This document shows positions 9,560 through 19,344 of a stretch of 64,000 nt of DNA, piece after piece. The stretch is from NCBI GenBank assembly GCA_965203795.1, contig OZ241915.1, positions 2,294,001 to 2,358,000 on the forward strand, given 5' to 3'. The stretch's first letter is position 1. The number at the start of each line of letters is the position of its first letter. A program made the translations under genes and the position numbers. Origin of the DNA: CBDBBY01 sp965203795 (GTDB lineage: Bacteria > Pseudomonadota > Alphaproteobacteria > Rhodobacterales > Rhodobacteraceae). The notes under the pieces were generated by a model. The model was not told where the DNA came from, ran no database searches, and was given only the letters and a program-made list of their open reading frames with translations.

Positions 9560-11721
9560 CGCGCCGTCCGGACCGGACTCGCGGAACAACCTCGGTTCCG
9601 GGCTTCCCTGATCAGGTCCAGGACCTCCCGCGCCGCCGCGGGAATGTTGGTTCCCGGACCGAAAATCGCCTTGATTCCGGCGTCCCGGAGCATCCGGTAA
9701 TCCTGTTTCGGTATCACGCCGCCGCAGACCACGATGATGTCGCCGGCGCCTTCGGCGCGCAGCGCCTCGACCAGCTTCGGAGCCAGCGTCGTATGTCCGG
9801 CCGCCTGCGAGCTGACCCCGACCAGATGCACGTCGTTGTCGATCGCGTCCCGGGCGGTTTCTTCCGGCGTCTGGAACAGCGGCCCGATGTCCACATCGAA
9901 GCCGATGTCGGCAAATGCGGACGCGATGATCTTCGCGCCCCGGTCGTGGCCGTCCTGCCCCATCTTCGCGACCAGCATCCGCGGCCGGCGGCCTTCCTCC
10001 TCGGCGAACTCCTCGACGGCCTTCCTGATTCCGGCGAAGTCCCTGTCGCCTTCGTACGCCTTGCCGTAAACGCCGGCGGTCGCCGTTGAAGCGGCCTTGT
10101 GCCGCCCGAAGACCTCTTCCATTGCGTACGAGATTTCGCCGACGGTCGCGCGGGCTCGAGCGGCGCCGATCGCCGCGTCCAGCAGATTGCCTCCTTCGGA
10201 TGCGCACCGCCTCAGATTCCCGATTGCTTCGCCGCATTCTCCCGCGTCGCGCTCGCGGCGCACGCGCCCGATGCGCTCGATCTGCGACTTCCGCACGGCC
10301 AGGTTCTCGATTCCGCGAACATCGACCGGATCCTCGCCGTCCGGAACGTACTTGTTCACGCCGACGACCACCTCCTCGCCCCGGTCGATCATGGCCTGCC
10401 TAATGGCGGCGGTTTCCTCGATCCGCAGCTTCGGAAGACCTGAGACCACCGCCTTCGTCATGCCTCCGAGCTCCTCGACCTCCTCCATCAGCCGCCAAGC
10501 CTTCTCCGCAAGCTCGGAGGTCAGCGCTTCCACGTAGTAGGAGCCGGCAAGCGGATCCGCGGTCCTGGCGATGCCGGTTTCCTCTTGAAGGATCAGCTGG
10601 GTGTTCCGCGCGATCCGGGCGGAGAACTCGCTCGGAAGCGCAATGGCTTCATCCAGCGCGTTGGTGTGGAGCGACTGCGTTCCGCCCAGAACGGCCGACA
10701 TCGCTTCGTACGCCGTCCTGACTACGTTGTTGTAGGGGTCCTTCTCCTGAAGGCTGACGCCGCTGGTCTGGCAGTGCGTCCGGAGCATCATTGAACGGGG
10801 ATTCGAGGGATTGAATTCCGACATCACGCGGCTCCACAGCAGCCGCGCCGCGCGAAGCTTCGCGATCTCCATGAAGAAGTCCATGCCGATCGCGAAGAAG
10901 AACGACAAACGGCCTGCAAACGCGTCGATGTCGAGCCCGCGGGAAAGCGCGGCGCGGACGTACTCGCGCCCGTCCGCCAACGTGTAGGCCAGCTCCTGCA
11001 CCAGGTTGGCTCCCGCTTCCTGCATGTGGTAGCCGGATATCGAAATCGAGTTGAACTTCGGCATGTTCGCGCTTGCGAACTCGATTATGTCGGCCACGAT
11101 CCGCATCGACGGCTCCGGCGGGTACACGTAGGTGTTCCGAACCATGAACTCCTTCAGGATGTCGTTCTGGATCGTGCCGGAAAGCCGGCCGCGCTCCACG
11201 CCCTGCTCTTCCGCCGCGACAATGAAGCTGGCAAGGGTCGGAATGACGGCGCCGTTCATGGTCATCGAGACCGAAACCCGGTCCAGCGGAATTCCGTCGA
11301 ACAGGATCCTCATGTCCTCCACGGTGTCGATGGCCACGCCCGCCTTTCCGACATCGCCTTCCACCCTCGGATGGTCGCTGTCGTAGCCGCGATGGGTAGC
11401 GAGATCGAACGCCACGGAAACGCCCTGCTGGCCCGACGCGAGCGCCTTCCGGTAGAACGCGTTGGATTCCTCCGCGGTCGAAAATCCTGCGTACTGCCTG
11501 ATCGTCCAAGGCCGGCCCGCGTACATGGTGGCCCTAACGCCCCTGACGAAAGGCGGCATTCCCGGCATCGTTCCCAGATGGCTGCAGCCCTCAAGATCGC
11601 TTGCCGTGTACACCGGCTTGACGCCGATGCCTTCAAGCGTCTCGCTGCCCAGGTCTTCAAGCGCGCGCCCGCGGAGCTCCTTCCGGGCGAGATCCGCCCA
11701 GCCTTCCGTGTCTTCCGCCAT
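9556..11721 (-). CDS. scpA: Methylmalonyl-CoA mutase, single-chain
   Basis: This adenosylcobalamin enzyme interconverts (R)-methylmalonyl-CoA and succinyl-CoA, the last step of the propionate route. At 721 residues it is the one-polypeptide form with a TIM-barrel catalytic domain (about 1-550) and a C-terminal B12-binding domain. The barrel holds VRATMYAGRPWTIRQYAGFS and RTHCQTSG. The cobalamin lower-ligand His is H592 in DGHDRG, followed by GVSSQAAGHTTL and VVCGGVIP. A GGAGG lies just upstream of the ATG. MeaB, its GTPase chaperone, is 26 kb away on the other strand. DUF4174, pccA and pccB complete the classical Rhodobacterales grouping. Confidence 0.96.
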   Translation of the reverse strand: MAEDTEGWADLARKELRGRALEDLGSETLEGIGVKPVYTASDLEGCSHLGTMPGMPPFVRGVRATMYAGRPWTIRQYAGFSTAEESNAFYRKALASGQQGVSVAFDLATHRGYDSDHPRVEGDVGKAGVAIDTVEDMRILFDGIPLDRVSVSMTMNGAVIPTLASFIVAAEEQGVERGRLSGTIQNDILKEFMVRNTYVYPPEPSMRIVADIIEFASANMPKFNSISISGYHMQEAGANLVQELAYTLADGREYVRAALSRGLDIDAFAGRLSFFFAIGMDFFMEIAKLRAARLLWSRVMSEFNPSNPRSMMLRTHCQTSGVSLQEKDPYNNVVRTAYEAMSAVLGGTQSLHTNALDEAIALPSEFSARIARNTQLILQEETGIARTADPLAGSYYVEALTSELAEKAWRLMEEVEELGGMTKAVVSGLPKLRIEETAAIRQAMIDRGEEVVVGVNKYVPDGEDPVDVRGIENLAVRKSQIERIGRVRRERDAGECGEAIGNLRRCASEGGNLLDAAIGAARARATVGEISYAMEEVFGRHKAASTATAGVYGKAYEGDRDFAGIRKAVEEFAEEEGRRPRMLVAKMGQDGHDRGAKIIASAFADIGFDVDIGPLFQTPEETARDAIDNDVHLVGVSSQAAGHTTLAPKLVEALRAEGAGDIIVVCGGVIPKQDYRMLRDAGIKAIFGPGTNIPAAAREVLDLIREARNRGCSASPVRTAR

Positions 11722-11965
11722 GCCGCCTCCGCGCTTCCTGCGATTTCCCGAACGGAAGGAACTGTAATTTCAATCCGTGACATCCGCCACATTCGCGTTT
11801 TGCCGCGAGCGTCCGCGGCCCCGCGGGGGCGTCCTGTTTTCCGCGCGGAATCGGTGCTAAACGCGTTGAACGGCTCCTGCATCTCCGTCCTGGAATCCGG
11901 CTCGGGACCCGGGGCGGGCGGCAGGGCGCATTGAAGCCGGGCGGGATAATCTCCACTATCGGGCC

Positions 11966-12412
11966 ATGAAGCTGCGACACCTGCTATTGCTTGCCGCGAC
12001 GGCGGCCGCGCCGATGGGAGCCGCGCAGGACATTGCCATCGAGCATCCGGAGCTCGAGGTCCGCGACGCCGCCGCGCCGGAGAACTCGGATGTCGCTTTG
12101 GAGCAGTTCGCATGGCGGAACCGGCTTGCGATCGTCTTCGCGGACTCGCCGAACGATCCCAGGTTCGCCGAACAGATGGAGATGTTCGAGTCCCAGCACG
12201 ACGAGCTTGTCGAGCGCGACGTTATCGTCTTTGTCGACTCCGACCCTGCGGCCCGGAGCAGCCTGCGGAGCGAACTGAGGCCCCGGGGCTTCGCCCTGAT
12301 CCTTATCGGCAAGGACGGCGGCGTGAAGCTTCGGAAGCCGTTCCCGTGGTCCGTGCGGGAAATCACCCACGCAATCGACAAGTGGCCGATTCGGCAGCAG
12401 GAATTACGCTAG
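11966..12412 (+). CDS. DUF4174 secreted protein
   Basis: A 148-residue protein with a short signal peptide (residues 1-20, cleavage probably after GAAQ). The rest, with LAIVFADSPNDPRF, VIVFVDSDP and FALILIGKDGGVKLRKP, is the DUF4174 pattern, which looks thioredoxin-like but has no Cys pair. It is probably periplasmic. Function is unknown. In Rhodobacterales this gene sits with pccA and scpA, as it does here, and is transcribed against both. The family name is from recognition of the C-terminal WSVREITHAIDKWP-type end. Confidence 0.85.
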   Translation: MKLRHLLLLAATAAAPMGAAQDIAIEHPELEVRDAAAPENSDVALEQFAWRNRLAIVFADSPNDPRFAEQMEMFESQHDELVERDVIVFVDSDPAARSSLRSELRPRGFALILIGKDGGVKLRKPFPWSVREITHAIDKWPIRQQELR

Positions 12413-12469
12413 CGACCGGAGGCCCCCGCCGTCCGCCGACGCCGGGGACATGCCGAGCGGGAACGGACG

Positions 12470-14470
12470 TTATTCGAAAGTGAGGATCACCTCGTCCACG
12501 CTGACGGCTGATCCCTGCTCAAGCAGTATGCTCTTGACCACTCCGCTTCGCTCCGCGGCGAGCGCGTTCTCCATTTTCATGGCTTCGACTTTGCACAGCA
12601 CCTGGCCTTCCACGACTTCCTCGCCGACCGAAACGTCGATGGAAACGATCAGCCCGGGCATGGGGCAGCGCAGCTCCTTGGTATCGTCGCGCGGGGGTTT
12701 CGGCGCCATCCGGCCGACGAGCTCGGCCTGCCGCGGCGTCCTCACCAAGGCGTCCAGCTCCGCGCCGCGGTAGGAGAACCTGAAACCGCCGGTGATCTGC
12801 GACAGCCTGACGCAAATCGTCCGGTCCCCTACCTCCAGCACGGCCTTCGGCTGGCCCGGGCGCCAGCCCGACGCCACCCGGATATCCTCGCCGTCCTCGA
12901 AGCGAACAACGGCGCCGTAGCGGTCCGCCCTGACGTGCACCCGGTGCGCGCCGCCCGCGATCGTCACGGTCCAATCGTCGCCCACCCGCCTCGAATGGTT
13001 CGACATGCGCCCCGATATCCGCGAGCGCCTGACCTCGCAGAACCTGTGCATTGAAGCCGCGCACGCCGCGAGCAGCCGAATCGTGCAGTCATCCGGCCGG
13101 GAACCGGCGAATCCTCCCGGAAACTCCTCGTCGATGAAGGATGTGGTGAAGTCGCCGGAAACGAATTTCGGGTGGTCCATCACGGCGGAAAGGAACGGGA
13201 TGTTGCTCTTCACGCCGTTGATCACGAAATTGTCCAGCGCCGATCTCATCGTCTCGAGTGCGCCGTTCCGATTCGGTCCCCAAGAGCAGAGCTTCGCGAT
13301 CATCGAGTCGTAATGGATGCTGATTTCGCCGCCTTCGAAGACGCCGGTATCGTTCCGAACCGCCGCGGCATCGTCGGCGCATTCATCGGGCGGTCGGTAC
13401 CTCGATATCCTTCCCGTCGACGGCAGAAAGCCGCGGAACGGATCCTCGGCGCAGATCCGCGATTCGATCGCCCAGCCGTTCGCCCTCGCGTCTTTCTGGC
13501 GGATTGAGAGCGCCTCCCCCGCCGCGACCCGGATCATCTGCTCCACGAGGTCGATCCCGGTCACCAGCTCGGTCACGGGATGTTCGACCTGAAGCCGCGT
13601 GTTCATCTCCAAAAAGTAGAAATCACGGTTCGCATCCACGATGAACTCGACCGTGCCGGCGGACTGGTACCCGACGGCCTTGGCCAGGGCGACCGCCTGC
13701 TCGCCCATGGCGCGGCGGGTTTCCTCGTCCAGGAACGGCGAAGGCGCCTCCTCGACGACCTTCTGGTGGCGCCTCTGGATCGAGCACTCGCGCTCGTTCA
13801 GGTGGATGCAGTTTCCGTGCCCGTCCGCGAGAATCTGGAACTCAATGTGCCGAGGATCGACGACGAACTTTTCCACCAGGATGCGATCGTCGCCGAAGGA
13901 GCTGGCGGCTTCCCTGCGCGCCGCGTCGTAGCCCGCGCCGATTTCGGCCTCTTCCCACGCGATCCTCATCCCTTTGCCGCCGCCGCCGGCGGACGCCTTG
14001 ATCATCACGGGAAATCCGATGTCGCGCGCTATTTCGGCAGCGCTCTTCGAGTCGCCAATCTCTCCGATGTAGCCGGGGACGGTCGAAACGCCTGCCTCGA
14101 GCGCAAGCTTCTTCGACGCGATTTTGTCGCCCATCGCCTCGATCGCAGGGGATGGCGGACCGATGAATGCGCAGCCATCCGCTTCCAGCGCACGGGCGAA
14201 TTCGGCATTCTCGGACAGGAACCCGTATCCGGGATGGACCGCGTCCGCGCCGGTCGAGCGAACCGCCCCCAGCACCTTGGCGATGTCGATGTATGATTGG
14301 CTGGCGGGCGGCGCGCCTATGCAGATCGCCTCGTCGGCCGCCCGGACGTGCAGCGATCGGGCATCCGCTTCCGAGTAGACCGCCACCGTCGGGATGCCCA
14401 TGCTGCGGGCCGTCCTGATGACCCGGCACGCGATCTCGCCCCGGTTGGCGACCAGGATCTTGCTAAACAT
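12470..14470 (-). CDS. pccA: Propionyl-CoA carboxylase, biotin-containing alpha subunit
   Basis: This is the ATP-dependent biotin carboxylase and biotin carrier half of propionyl-CoA carboxylase, which yields methylmalonyl-CoA. It is 666 residues long. The biotin carboxylase domain begins SKILVANRGEIACR (3-16) and has the Gly-rich ATP loop KASAGGGGKGMR near 160 and the active-site EMNTRLQVEHPVTE near 290. A BT linker domain follows. The biotin carrier domain at the end has the modified lysine K632 in EAMKMEN. It reads in the same direction as the small lipoprotein gene 125 bases upstream and as pccB 12.7 kb upstream. The accessory island separates it from its beta-subunit gene. Confidence 0.96.
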   Translation of the reverse strand: MFSKILVANRGEIACRVIRTARSMGIPTVAVYSEADARSLHVRAADEAICIGAPPASQSYIDIAKVLGAVRSTGADAVHPGYGFLSENAEFARALEADGCAFIGPPSPAIEAMGDKIASKKLALEAGVSTVPGYIGEIGDSKSAAEIARDIGFPVMIKASAGGGGKGMRIAWEEAEIGAGYDAARREAASSFGDDRILVEKFVVDPRHIEFQILADGHGNCIHLNERECSIQRRHQKVVEEAPSPFLDEETRRAMGEQAVALAKAVGYQSAGTVEFIVDANRDFYFLEMNTRLQVEHPVTELVTGIDLVEQMIRVAAGEALSIRQKDARANGWAIESRICAEDPFRGFLPSTGRISRYRPPDECADDAAAVRNDTGVFEGGEISIHYDSMIAKLCSWGPNRNGALETMRSALDNFVINGVKSNIPFLSAVMDHPKFVSGDFTTSFIDEEFPGGFAGSRPDDCTIRLLAACAASMHRFCEVRRSRISGRMSNHSRRVGDDWTVTIAGGAHRVHVRADRYGAVVRFEDGEDIRVASGWRPGQPKAVLEVGDRTICVRLSQITGGFRFSYRGAELDALVRTPRQAELVGRMAPKPPRDDTKELRCPMPGLIVSIDVSVGEEVVEGQVLCKVEAMKMENALAAERSGVVKSILLEQGSAVSVDEVILTFE

Positions 14471-14595
14471 CAGGGCAGCGCTTCGGTTCGATCGGAACGG
14501 TTCCGAATCACGGCGCAGCCGTCAACGACATCGACGGGTCCGGTTGGAGCGGCGCAAAGACGGCTGGGCACGAAAAGATGCCCAGCCGGCAAAAT

Positions 14596-14781
14596 TCACT
14601 CTGCGGTGGCTACGCCAACCGCCGCTCCGACGGCGGCTCCTGCGACAGGGTCGCGATCAAGCAGCTCGGCACCCACAGCGCCTATTGCGGCGCCCAAGGT
14701 CCCGCGCTCCACCTGCTCCGTTGTGCATGCCGAAACTGCGAACAAGCCCGACAACGCCATAATTGCCAGCATCAAGCGCAT
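14596..14781 (-). CDS. Small lipoprotein with Gly-zipper-like C-terminus
   Basis: A 61-residue protein with a lipoprotein signal peptide. A hydrophobic core at 3-16 is followed by the lipobox VSAC, with C19 as the lipidated residue. The rest is Ala/Gly-rich with small-x-x-x-small spacing (GAAIGAVGA, GAAVGAAVG), like a Gly-zipper. AAGGAG lies 6-8 bases before the ATG, which supports a real gene. A short lipoprotein is commonly found next to pccA in Rhodobacterales. Role unknown; a membrane-bound structural role is possible. Confidence 0.75.
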   Translation of the reverse strand: MRLMLAIMALSGLFAVSACTTEQVERGTLGAAIGAVGAELLDRDPVAGAAVGAAVGVATAE

Positions 14782-15279
14782 AGCCAGTCTCCTTGCTTCT
14801 TAGGGTAGCCGCTTCGCATCCGGACCGGCGACCTGCTGTCGGTCCCGAACGGCGGCGGCGCGCCATGCCAGCGAACTACCGTTTCAAGCATATAGGTTTG
14901 CATCCCGACGATGCAACGATTTGTCGGGACTCGGCGCCGAAGGTCAGATTCATCAGCCCGCGGCATTGCATGCATCTCCGTCCCGTATAGCTCGTGGGGA
15001 CACTCCGGCTTCGGCGACCCATGCGCGTCCGCCACGCCGCCGTCCTGGCCGTCATCATCTCCGAAGCCTTCGACATCATCCTCCGGGCCGACCCGCAGGT
15101 CCCGGGATGCCATTTCGGCGTCGCTCCCGCCGCGAAGCGGTCCGAACGCGAGATCCGCGTCCGGCGGAGGCTCGCCGCGAACAGGCCTCCGGGGAGGATT
15201 GTCCACGCTTTCCATGCTTTCCGCATTCCCGCGGAGCTGGCCGGCCCGGAGCCTCCCGCCAGCCTCCCCGTGTCGGCCC
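14782..15279. other. Unassigned 0.5 kb at the edge of the accessory island
   Basis: No gene with recognisable family features was seen. Both strands have open frames through this stretch, but their composition and sequence suggest chance frames or decayed IS256 flank. It marks the junction between the pccA cluster and the island. Confidence 0.4.
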
Positions 15280-15727
15280 TGCGGCGCTCCTGCAGAAGCT
15301 CCATGTCAAGGCAGCGCCCACCCTCCATCCAGGTCTCGTGGATCTCCGCCGACAGGGCCCGGACCAGCCCCGGGCAACTCGCGGCATCCGGGAAGATCCG
15401 CACCGCCGCCGCCCGCCGCTTGATCTCCTGGTTCAGACACTCAAGCACGTTCGTCGACCGCATCCGCTGATGATGCCGCCTTGGAAGCAGAACGAACGAC
15501 AGCGCCTCCTCGATGGTCTCCTCCACCCGTTCGGAAAGCTTCGGCTGCGACGCCTGCCACTTCGCGAGCCGCGCGGCCAGATCCGCACGCCTCGTCAAGG
15601 CTCGGCCGGTCGAAGATCCAGCAGAGCTCCTGGATGCGGCCACTGGCCGAACAGAACAGGCCCTCAGCCTAGTTCGGGCGTTCCTGAGATAATGAACGTA
15701 GCACCGCTGACGGAAGGCTTCCGGAAG
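15280..15727 (-). mobile_element. IS256-family (mutator) transposase remnant, C-terminal half
   Basis: The translated minus strand gives FRQRCYVHYLRN, then after a low-similarity stretch STNVLECLNQEIKRR and RIFPDAASCPGLVRALSAE. These are the conserved C-terminal elements of mutator transposases. The catalytic N-terminal portion is missing. At its upstream edge it runs in frame into an ISNCY-type fragment, so the two form one chimeric open frame of 14876-16108. Not functional. Confidence 0.75.
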
Positions 15728-16134
15728 TACCTCCCGCAGAAGATCCGGCGTCAGCAGCTCGACATTGTCCCTGATGTTCCGGAGCTCGTAGCGGCACGGG
15801 TCGAACGAAATGTCGTGGCCCAGGAAGGCATGCAGGTCGGCGCGCCTATCCGCCATTTCCCGGATATGGTCGTAGTCGCAGTTCAGCCCCTGCTCGGAAC
15901 GCCCATCACAATACCCCGCCAGAGATGCATCCCCGGGCGGCCGGTATCCCGGCGGCCGGGAAGGACGCGTGCGTCCAGCAGCCGGAACAGCTCCTCCCGC
16001 GCCGCCTTGTCGCTCCGGGTCGCCTGAAGCTCGATCAGGACCGCCGGGATCTCGTCCCGGGATTTCGCGTCCAGCTCGACCGACCCGATGTCGACCGAGC
16101 CGAGCCACGATTGCTCCTCAACAACCTTCCGCAT
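15728..16134 (-). mobile_element. ISNCY-family transposase remnant, N-terminal part (frameshifted)
   Basis: The start MRKVVEEQSWLGSVDIG and the line AKSRDEIPAVLIELQA, LLDARVLPGRR are the N-terminus of ISNCY transposases. A frameshift near 15900 moves the reading into NCDYDHIREMADRRADLHAFLGH and RDNVELLTPDLLREV, the next conserved section. The protein is then cut and continues as IS256 sequence. A related ISNCY fragment lies at 60028-60180. Confidence 0.75.
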
Positions 16135-16291
16135 GCGATCACCTCTGAAGATTCCTCGAAAACGCGAATATCAAGGCGAATTCGGGCGAATCATGCAAAA
16201 TCGCGAGAATCTTCGCGAGCGGAAAATGCCGACTCAGGGATGAAATTCAACGGGTTGCAGGGTTTTCCTGAAGACACTACATATAAAAACT

Positions 16292-17146
16292 TCATGGCAT
16301 TAAATCCTGTTTCCAAGGGTTTTGCAAAAATTCGACTAATTTGGTGCACTCGGGAAGTTGACGAAACCGGTCGGGCGGAATCCCTCTCCTATCAATTACC
16401 CTTGACAGCGGCCTGCCAGGGAACTCGAGTTGACCAGCGGCAGTAATGATCGCCTTCAATCGGTCCGCATCTCGTTGCAAAACAAAATCACACTTTTTGC
16501 GGGCACAGTCAATAAACTTGGAGGCGCATTCATATCTTTCAGGCCAAACCAATTTCACCATATCTTCGACATGGTTTTCCAAAGTACCGAACTCATGATC
16601 GGCGTGGTGAAAAACAAAAACTCCAAACTTGCACATCTTTGCATCCACCCATTTTGCGTGCGCAAGCTCTGCTATACTATCAGACAGAGTGCAATAATCG
16701 CTTCGAAGCCGCTTCAATCGTTTCTGCAATCCGATGTCGTTTGCATCACAAATAATTGCCGAAGCAAACTTCGAAACTTCAACCCCGCTAACATTTACAG
16801 CTTCATTAACAAGGTCAATCATTTGAATAACGCCGCCAGGATTGTTGATGCCTCCCATTACAATCTGAAAGTACAATACGCCTCGTGAATCATCACGAAC
16901 CACACTACAAAAGTGAGGTGTCGGGGGGTTCACTGCCGACCGAAGCTCGAGCACGTGAATGTTTCGATTAAACTGCGTCGCAATGAATCCGTTCCTTGTA
17001 GTGCCGTTGGCGGAGCCACCAAATGGCGTAGGCAAATCCTTTACCGCACCGTCATACCAACGGCATTCGGGAGAAATTGCTCCAAGACTTCGTTGCACGA
17101 ACACCACATCAGTATGGCCTTCACAAAAGACAAGTACGGCTTTCAT
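16292..17146 (-). CDS. TOPRIM (DUF3226-like) putative nuclease, partner of ParB/OLD ATPase
   Basis: A 284-residue protein. The N-terminus VLVFCEGHTDVVFVQ has the TOPRIM glutamate E9 and D13. The second acidic patch is CDANDIG (D134, D137), followed by a basic helix QKRLKRLR. A later segment FGVFVFHHADHEFGTLENHVEDM resembles the DUF3226 line in which an acidic GTLED loop completes the active site. I infer a metal-dependent nuclease or RNase fold like those of OLD, Gabija and PARIS AriB. The ATG at 17146 shares one base with the stop of the upstream ATPase gene (TGATG) and has GGAG seven bases before it, so the two are translationally coupled. The AT-rich composition is unlike the flanking core genes. 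I do not know a named system with exactly this pair. Confidence 0.8.
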   Translation of the reverse strand: MKAVLVFCEGHTDVVFVQRSLGAISPECRWYDGAVKDLPTPFGGSANGTTRNGFIATQFNRNIHVLELRSAVNPPTPHFCSVVRDDSRGVLYFQIVMGGINNPGGVIQMIDLVNEAVNVSGVEVSKFASAIICDANDIGLQKRLKRLRSDYCTLSDSIAELAHAKWVDAKMCKFGVFVFHHADHEFGTLENHVEDMVKLVWPERYECASKFIDCARKKCDFVLQRDADRLKAIITAAGQLEFPGRPLSRVIDRRGIPPDRFRQLPECTKLVEFLQNPWKQDLMP

Positions 17147-19344
17147 CACAATACTCCTCGTATTCCCCGGAGATCAAAATCCAAAGCGTATTGTAGTTTT
17201 TTAAGCTTCTCGCCATCATAGCGATGTGCGCATATTCCGTCTTTATTGCGCTCTATGGCAAATCCGACAAGTTCGTTCAAAAATCTTGCATCTGTTAAAA
17301 ATGCGTCAAGCGCTTCCTTGCTATGAGACGTTAAAAAAACCTGAACATTCAATTCTGTTGCAAGCGCTTGCACCAACTTGGTAAACGGAACAAGCAGGTC
17401 TCGATGAATCGCGTTTTCAAACTCGTCGACTAATAAAACCCCGTCCTTGGCGCTAGCAAAGGAGGTGCCAATTTCAAAAATTCGTCCCATACCGTCTCCA
17501 AATGATGACAGATCCGGTGCTACGTCAAAATCCTTATGAGTCACCAAAAACGTATTGAGTTCGTCGACATGCTCAATGTTAATTACGCGGTTGTCAATAT
17601 TTTCTTTAATAAATTGAACCACCTTTGGCTTTGAACCAATTTCAACTGCGGCCTTATTGGCGTTGGCGAGGGCTTCACGCCGCCCAATCCAAAATGGGCT
17701 TGCGAAAAAGCAACGACAAAGCCAGTGTTGACCAAGAAAGTTCGTCGCCGGTGGAAGGTTCGACGACAAGACCACGTCAGTGCTTTGTTCGCGATCTCCG
17801 TAATTCGATTTGATTTCGAGCTTTGCAAGAAATGTAGAAGGGTTCCATGAATCATTTTCGGGTTCAGAAACACGACGTATGTCGAGACGTGCGTCGTTGT
17901 GCAACACGTCGTCAAATTTACCCTCAATTTGTATTGCGGAGGGTATCTGCTCCGCAAACCACCGCCAAGGCGGATCGCGTTCAAATCGCCCACGCCAACG
18001 AAAAACATCCAATAACGCGTTCTCATCGTTTTGACGCGTAAGAAGGTAAATTGCTTCCAGTAGAGAAGTTTTTCCGGCATTGTTTGTTCCAACAATAAGA
18101 TTTATTCTTCCTAATCGATCAAGCTCTAATCCACGCAACCGTCGATAGTTTAAAATACGAAGATTGGAAAATTGAGATTGAGTAACTTCATTAAAAGGCA
18201 CTCTGTTCAACCTGCCAATAGGCATATGCGAACGCGAGGAAGAAGGTGACGCTAACCATTGCAACATTCCCGCAAGCTTATTCGCCCGATCTTGGTCTTC
18301 GCTCGCCAAATCGGCACCGCGCATAGTCAACTTATGAATTCCACTATCGATTCCTGCCAACGCCCGATCAACCTCGTTCTTCACCAAAAGCGTGCTTGAA
18401 AGTGTTGCCTCTTGCAAGCTGCGTGTTTCGTCAAGTCGCAGCAATGCGTCTTGATCATTAATTATCTTCGCGAGTTCACGAATGTGGCCGATCGTAGTCA
18501 ATACAGGTCCGACCTCTGTTGACGATCCGTCATCGTCCTCAGCATCGTTTACATCGTGTTCCAATTCCCAAGACATCCAGCGAAATAGCCTTTCAACGTT
18601 GTTCGGTATTGCGGCGCTGGGTTCATGCTGATTCCAATTTAGCCATTCACGAATATTGGCATTTTGAACTATTTCACGAAAAAGGGTGAACTTTTCTGAT
18701 TTGAACTGATCACCATAATCACTCTCTCTGTAAGTATCAATCAATTCAAGTGTCCGTAGCGATAAGTTAAATTCTTGCTTACTTATGCCTAAGGCATCGC
18801 ACACGTCGCTAGCGTTTCCATGAAGCTTATTCCACAAATCCTTAATTGCGAGCGCACGATTTATCGCTGGCCAGCGCCGTTTTCCGCTGATGTGATGGAG
18901 TCCCATTAATACCAATTTCTGCTTTTCATCGGCTAGCTCGTGGATAACAACAGGCACTTTAGAAAATATCGCAGGATCCAAGTATCCCAAGTTTATAGAT
19001 GCTTCCGTGTATCGTTGAAATAAGTGCTTTAACGCAGCAACACGCCTGTTGCCTTCTAGCACAAGGAATGCACGCCGTTTATGATGCTCCACCAATATTG
19101 GATCAAGTTCCAGCCAACCATTTGCGGAAAAGCTTGCAATTATGTCCTTAACATTTTCTTGATTTTTTCCTAGGATCAATCGCATTGTTCGCCGTTGAAC
19201 ACTTGCGTCCAACACGTTCTTTTGTGTTACTTTTGAGTAATCCGGGTTGTCTACAATTCTGTAGTTGTTTGGATCTAAATATAGGCTTGCAAGCGATATC
19301 TGCGTTCGCCGTCCTCGGGGATGATCAGTAAGGTCCGCATTCAT
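17146..19344 (-). CDS. ParB-like/HTH domain fused to OLD/RecF-type ABC ATPase
   Basis: A 732-residue fusion. Residues 12-140 look like a ParB/Srx N-terminal domain: ISLASLYLDPNNYRI at 16-30 and the nucleotide-binding-box-like LEGNRRVAAL at 96-105. A ParB-style helix-turn-helix follows at about 178-205. A middle helical region leads into an ABC/OLD-type ATPase from about 390. Walker A is GTNNAGKTS at 419-427, the signature-like SSFGDGMGR is at 613-621, Walker B GVLLVDEFENAIH is at 635-647, and the switch His is H674 in LTSHSKEAL. The next gene encodes a TOPRIM protein and overlaps this stop. The architecture suggests a DNA- or NTP-sensing ATPase that controls the TOPRIM nuclease, as in phage defence; this is inference. 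The region is AT-rich and bounded by IS remains, so it was probably acquired by transfer. Confidence 0.88.
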   Translation of the reverse strand: MNADLTDHPRGRRTQISLASLYLDPNNYRIVDNPDYSKVTQKNVLDASVQRRTMRLILGKNQENVKDIIASFSANGWLELDPILVEHHKRRAFLVLEGNRRVAALKHLFQRYTEASINLGYLDPAIFSKVPVVIHELADEKQKLVLMGLHHISGKRRWPAINRALAIKDLWNKLHGNASDVCDALGISKQEFNLSLRTLELIDTYRESDYGDQFKSEKFTLFREIVQNANIREWLNWNQHEPSAAIPNNVERLFRWMSWELEHDVNDAEDDDGSSTEVGPVLTTIGHIRELAKIINDQDALLRLDETRSLQEATLSSTLLVKNEVDRALAGIDSGIHKLTMRGADLASEDQDRANKLAGMLQWLASPSSSRSHMPIGRLNRVPFNEVTQSQFSNLRILNYRRLRGLELDRLGRINLIVGTNNAGKTSLLEAIYLLTRQNDENALLDVFRWRGRFERDPPWRWFAEQIPSAIQIEGKFDDVLHNDARLDIRRVSEPENDSWNPSTFLAKLEIKSNYGDREQSTDVVLSSNLPPATNFLGQHWLCRCFFASPFWIGRREALANANKAAVEIGSKPKVVQFIKENIDNRVINIEHVDELNTFLVTHKDFDVAPDLSSFGDGMGRIFEIGTSFASAKDGVLLVDEFENAIHRDLLVPFTKLVQALATELNVQVFLTSHSKEALDAFLTDARFLNELVGFAIERNKDGICAHRYDGEKLKKLQYALDFDLRGIRGVL

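Noticed and set aside
13580..14296. 238-codon frame on the plus strand inside pccA
   Set aside because: Antisense shadow of the well-conserved pccA.
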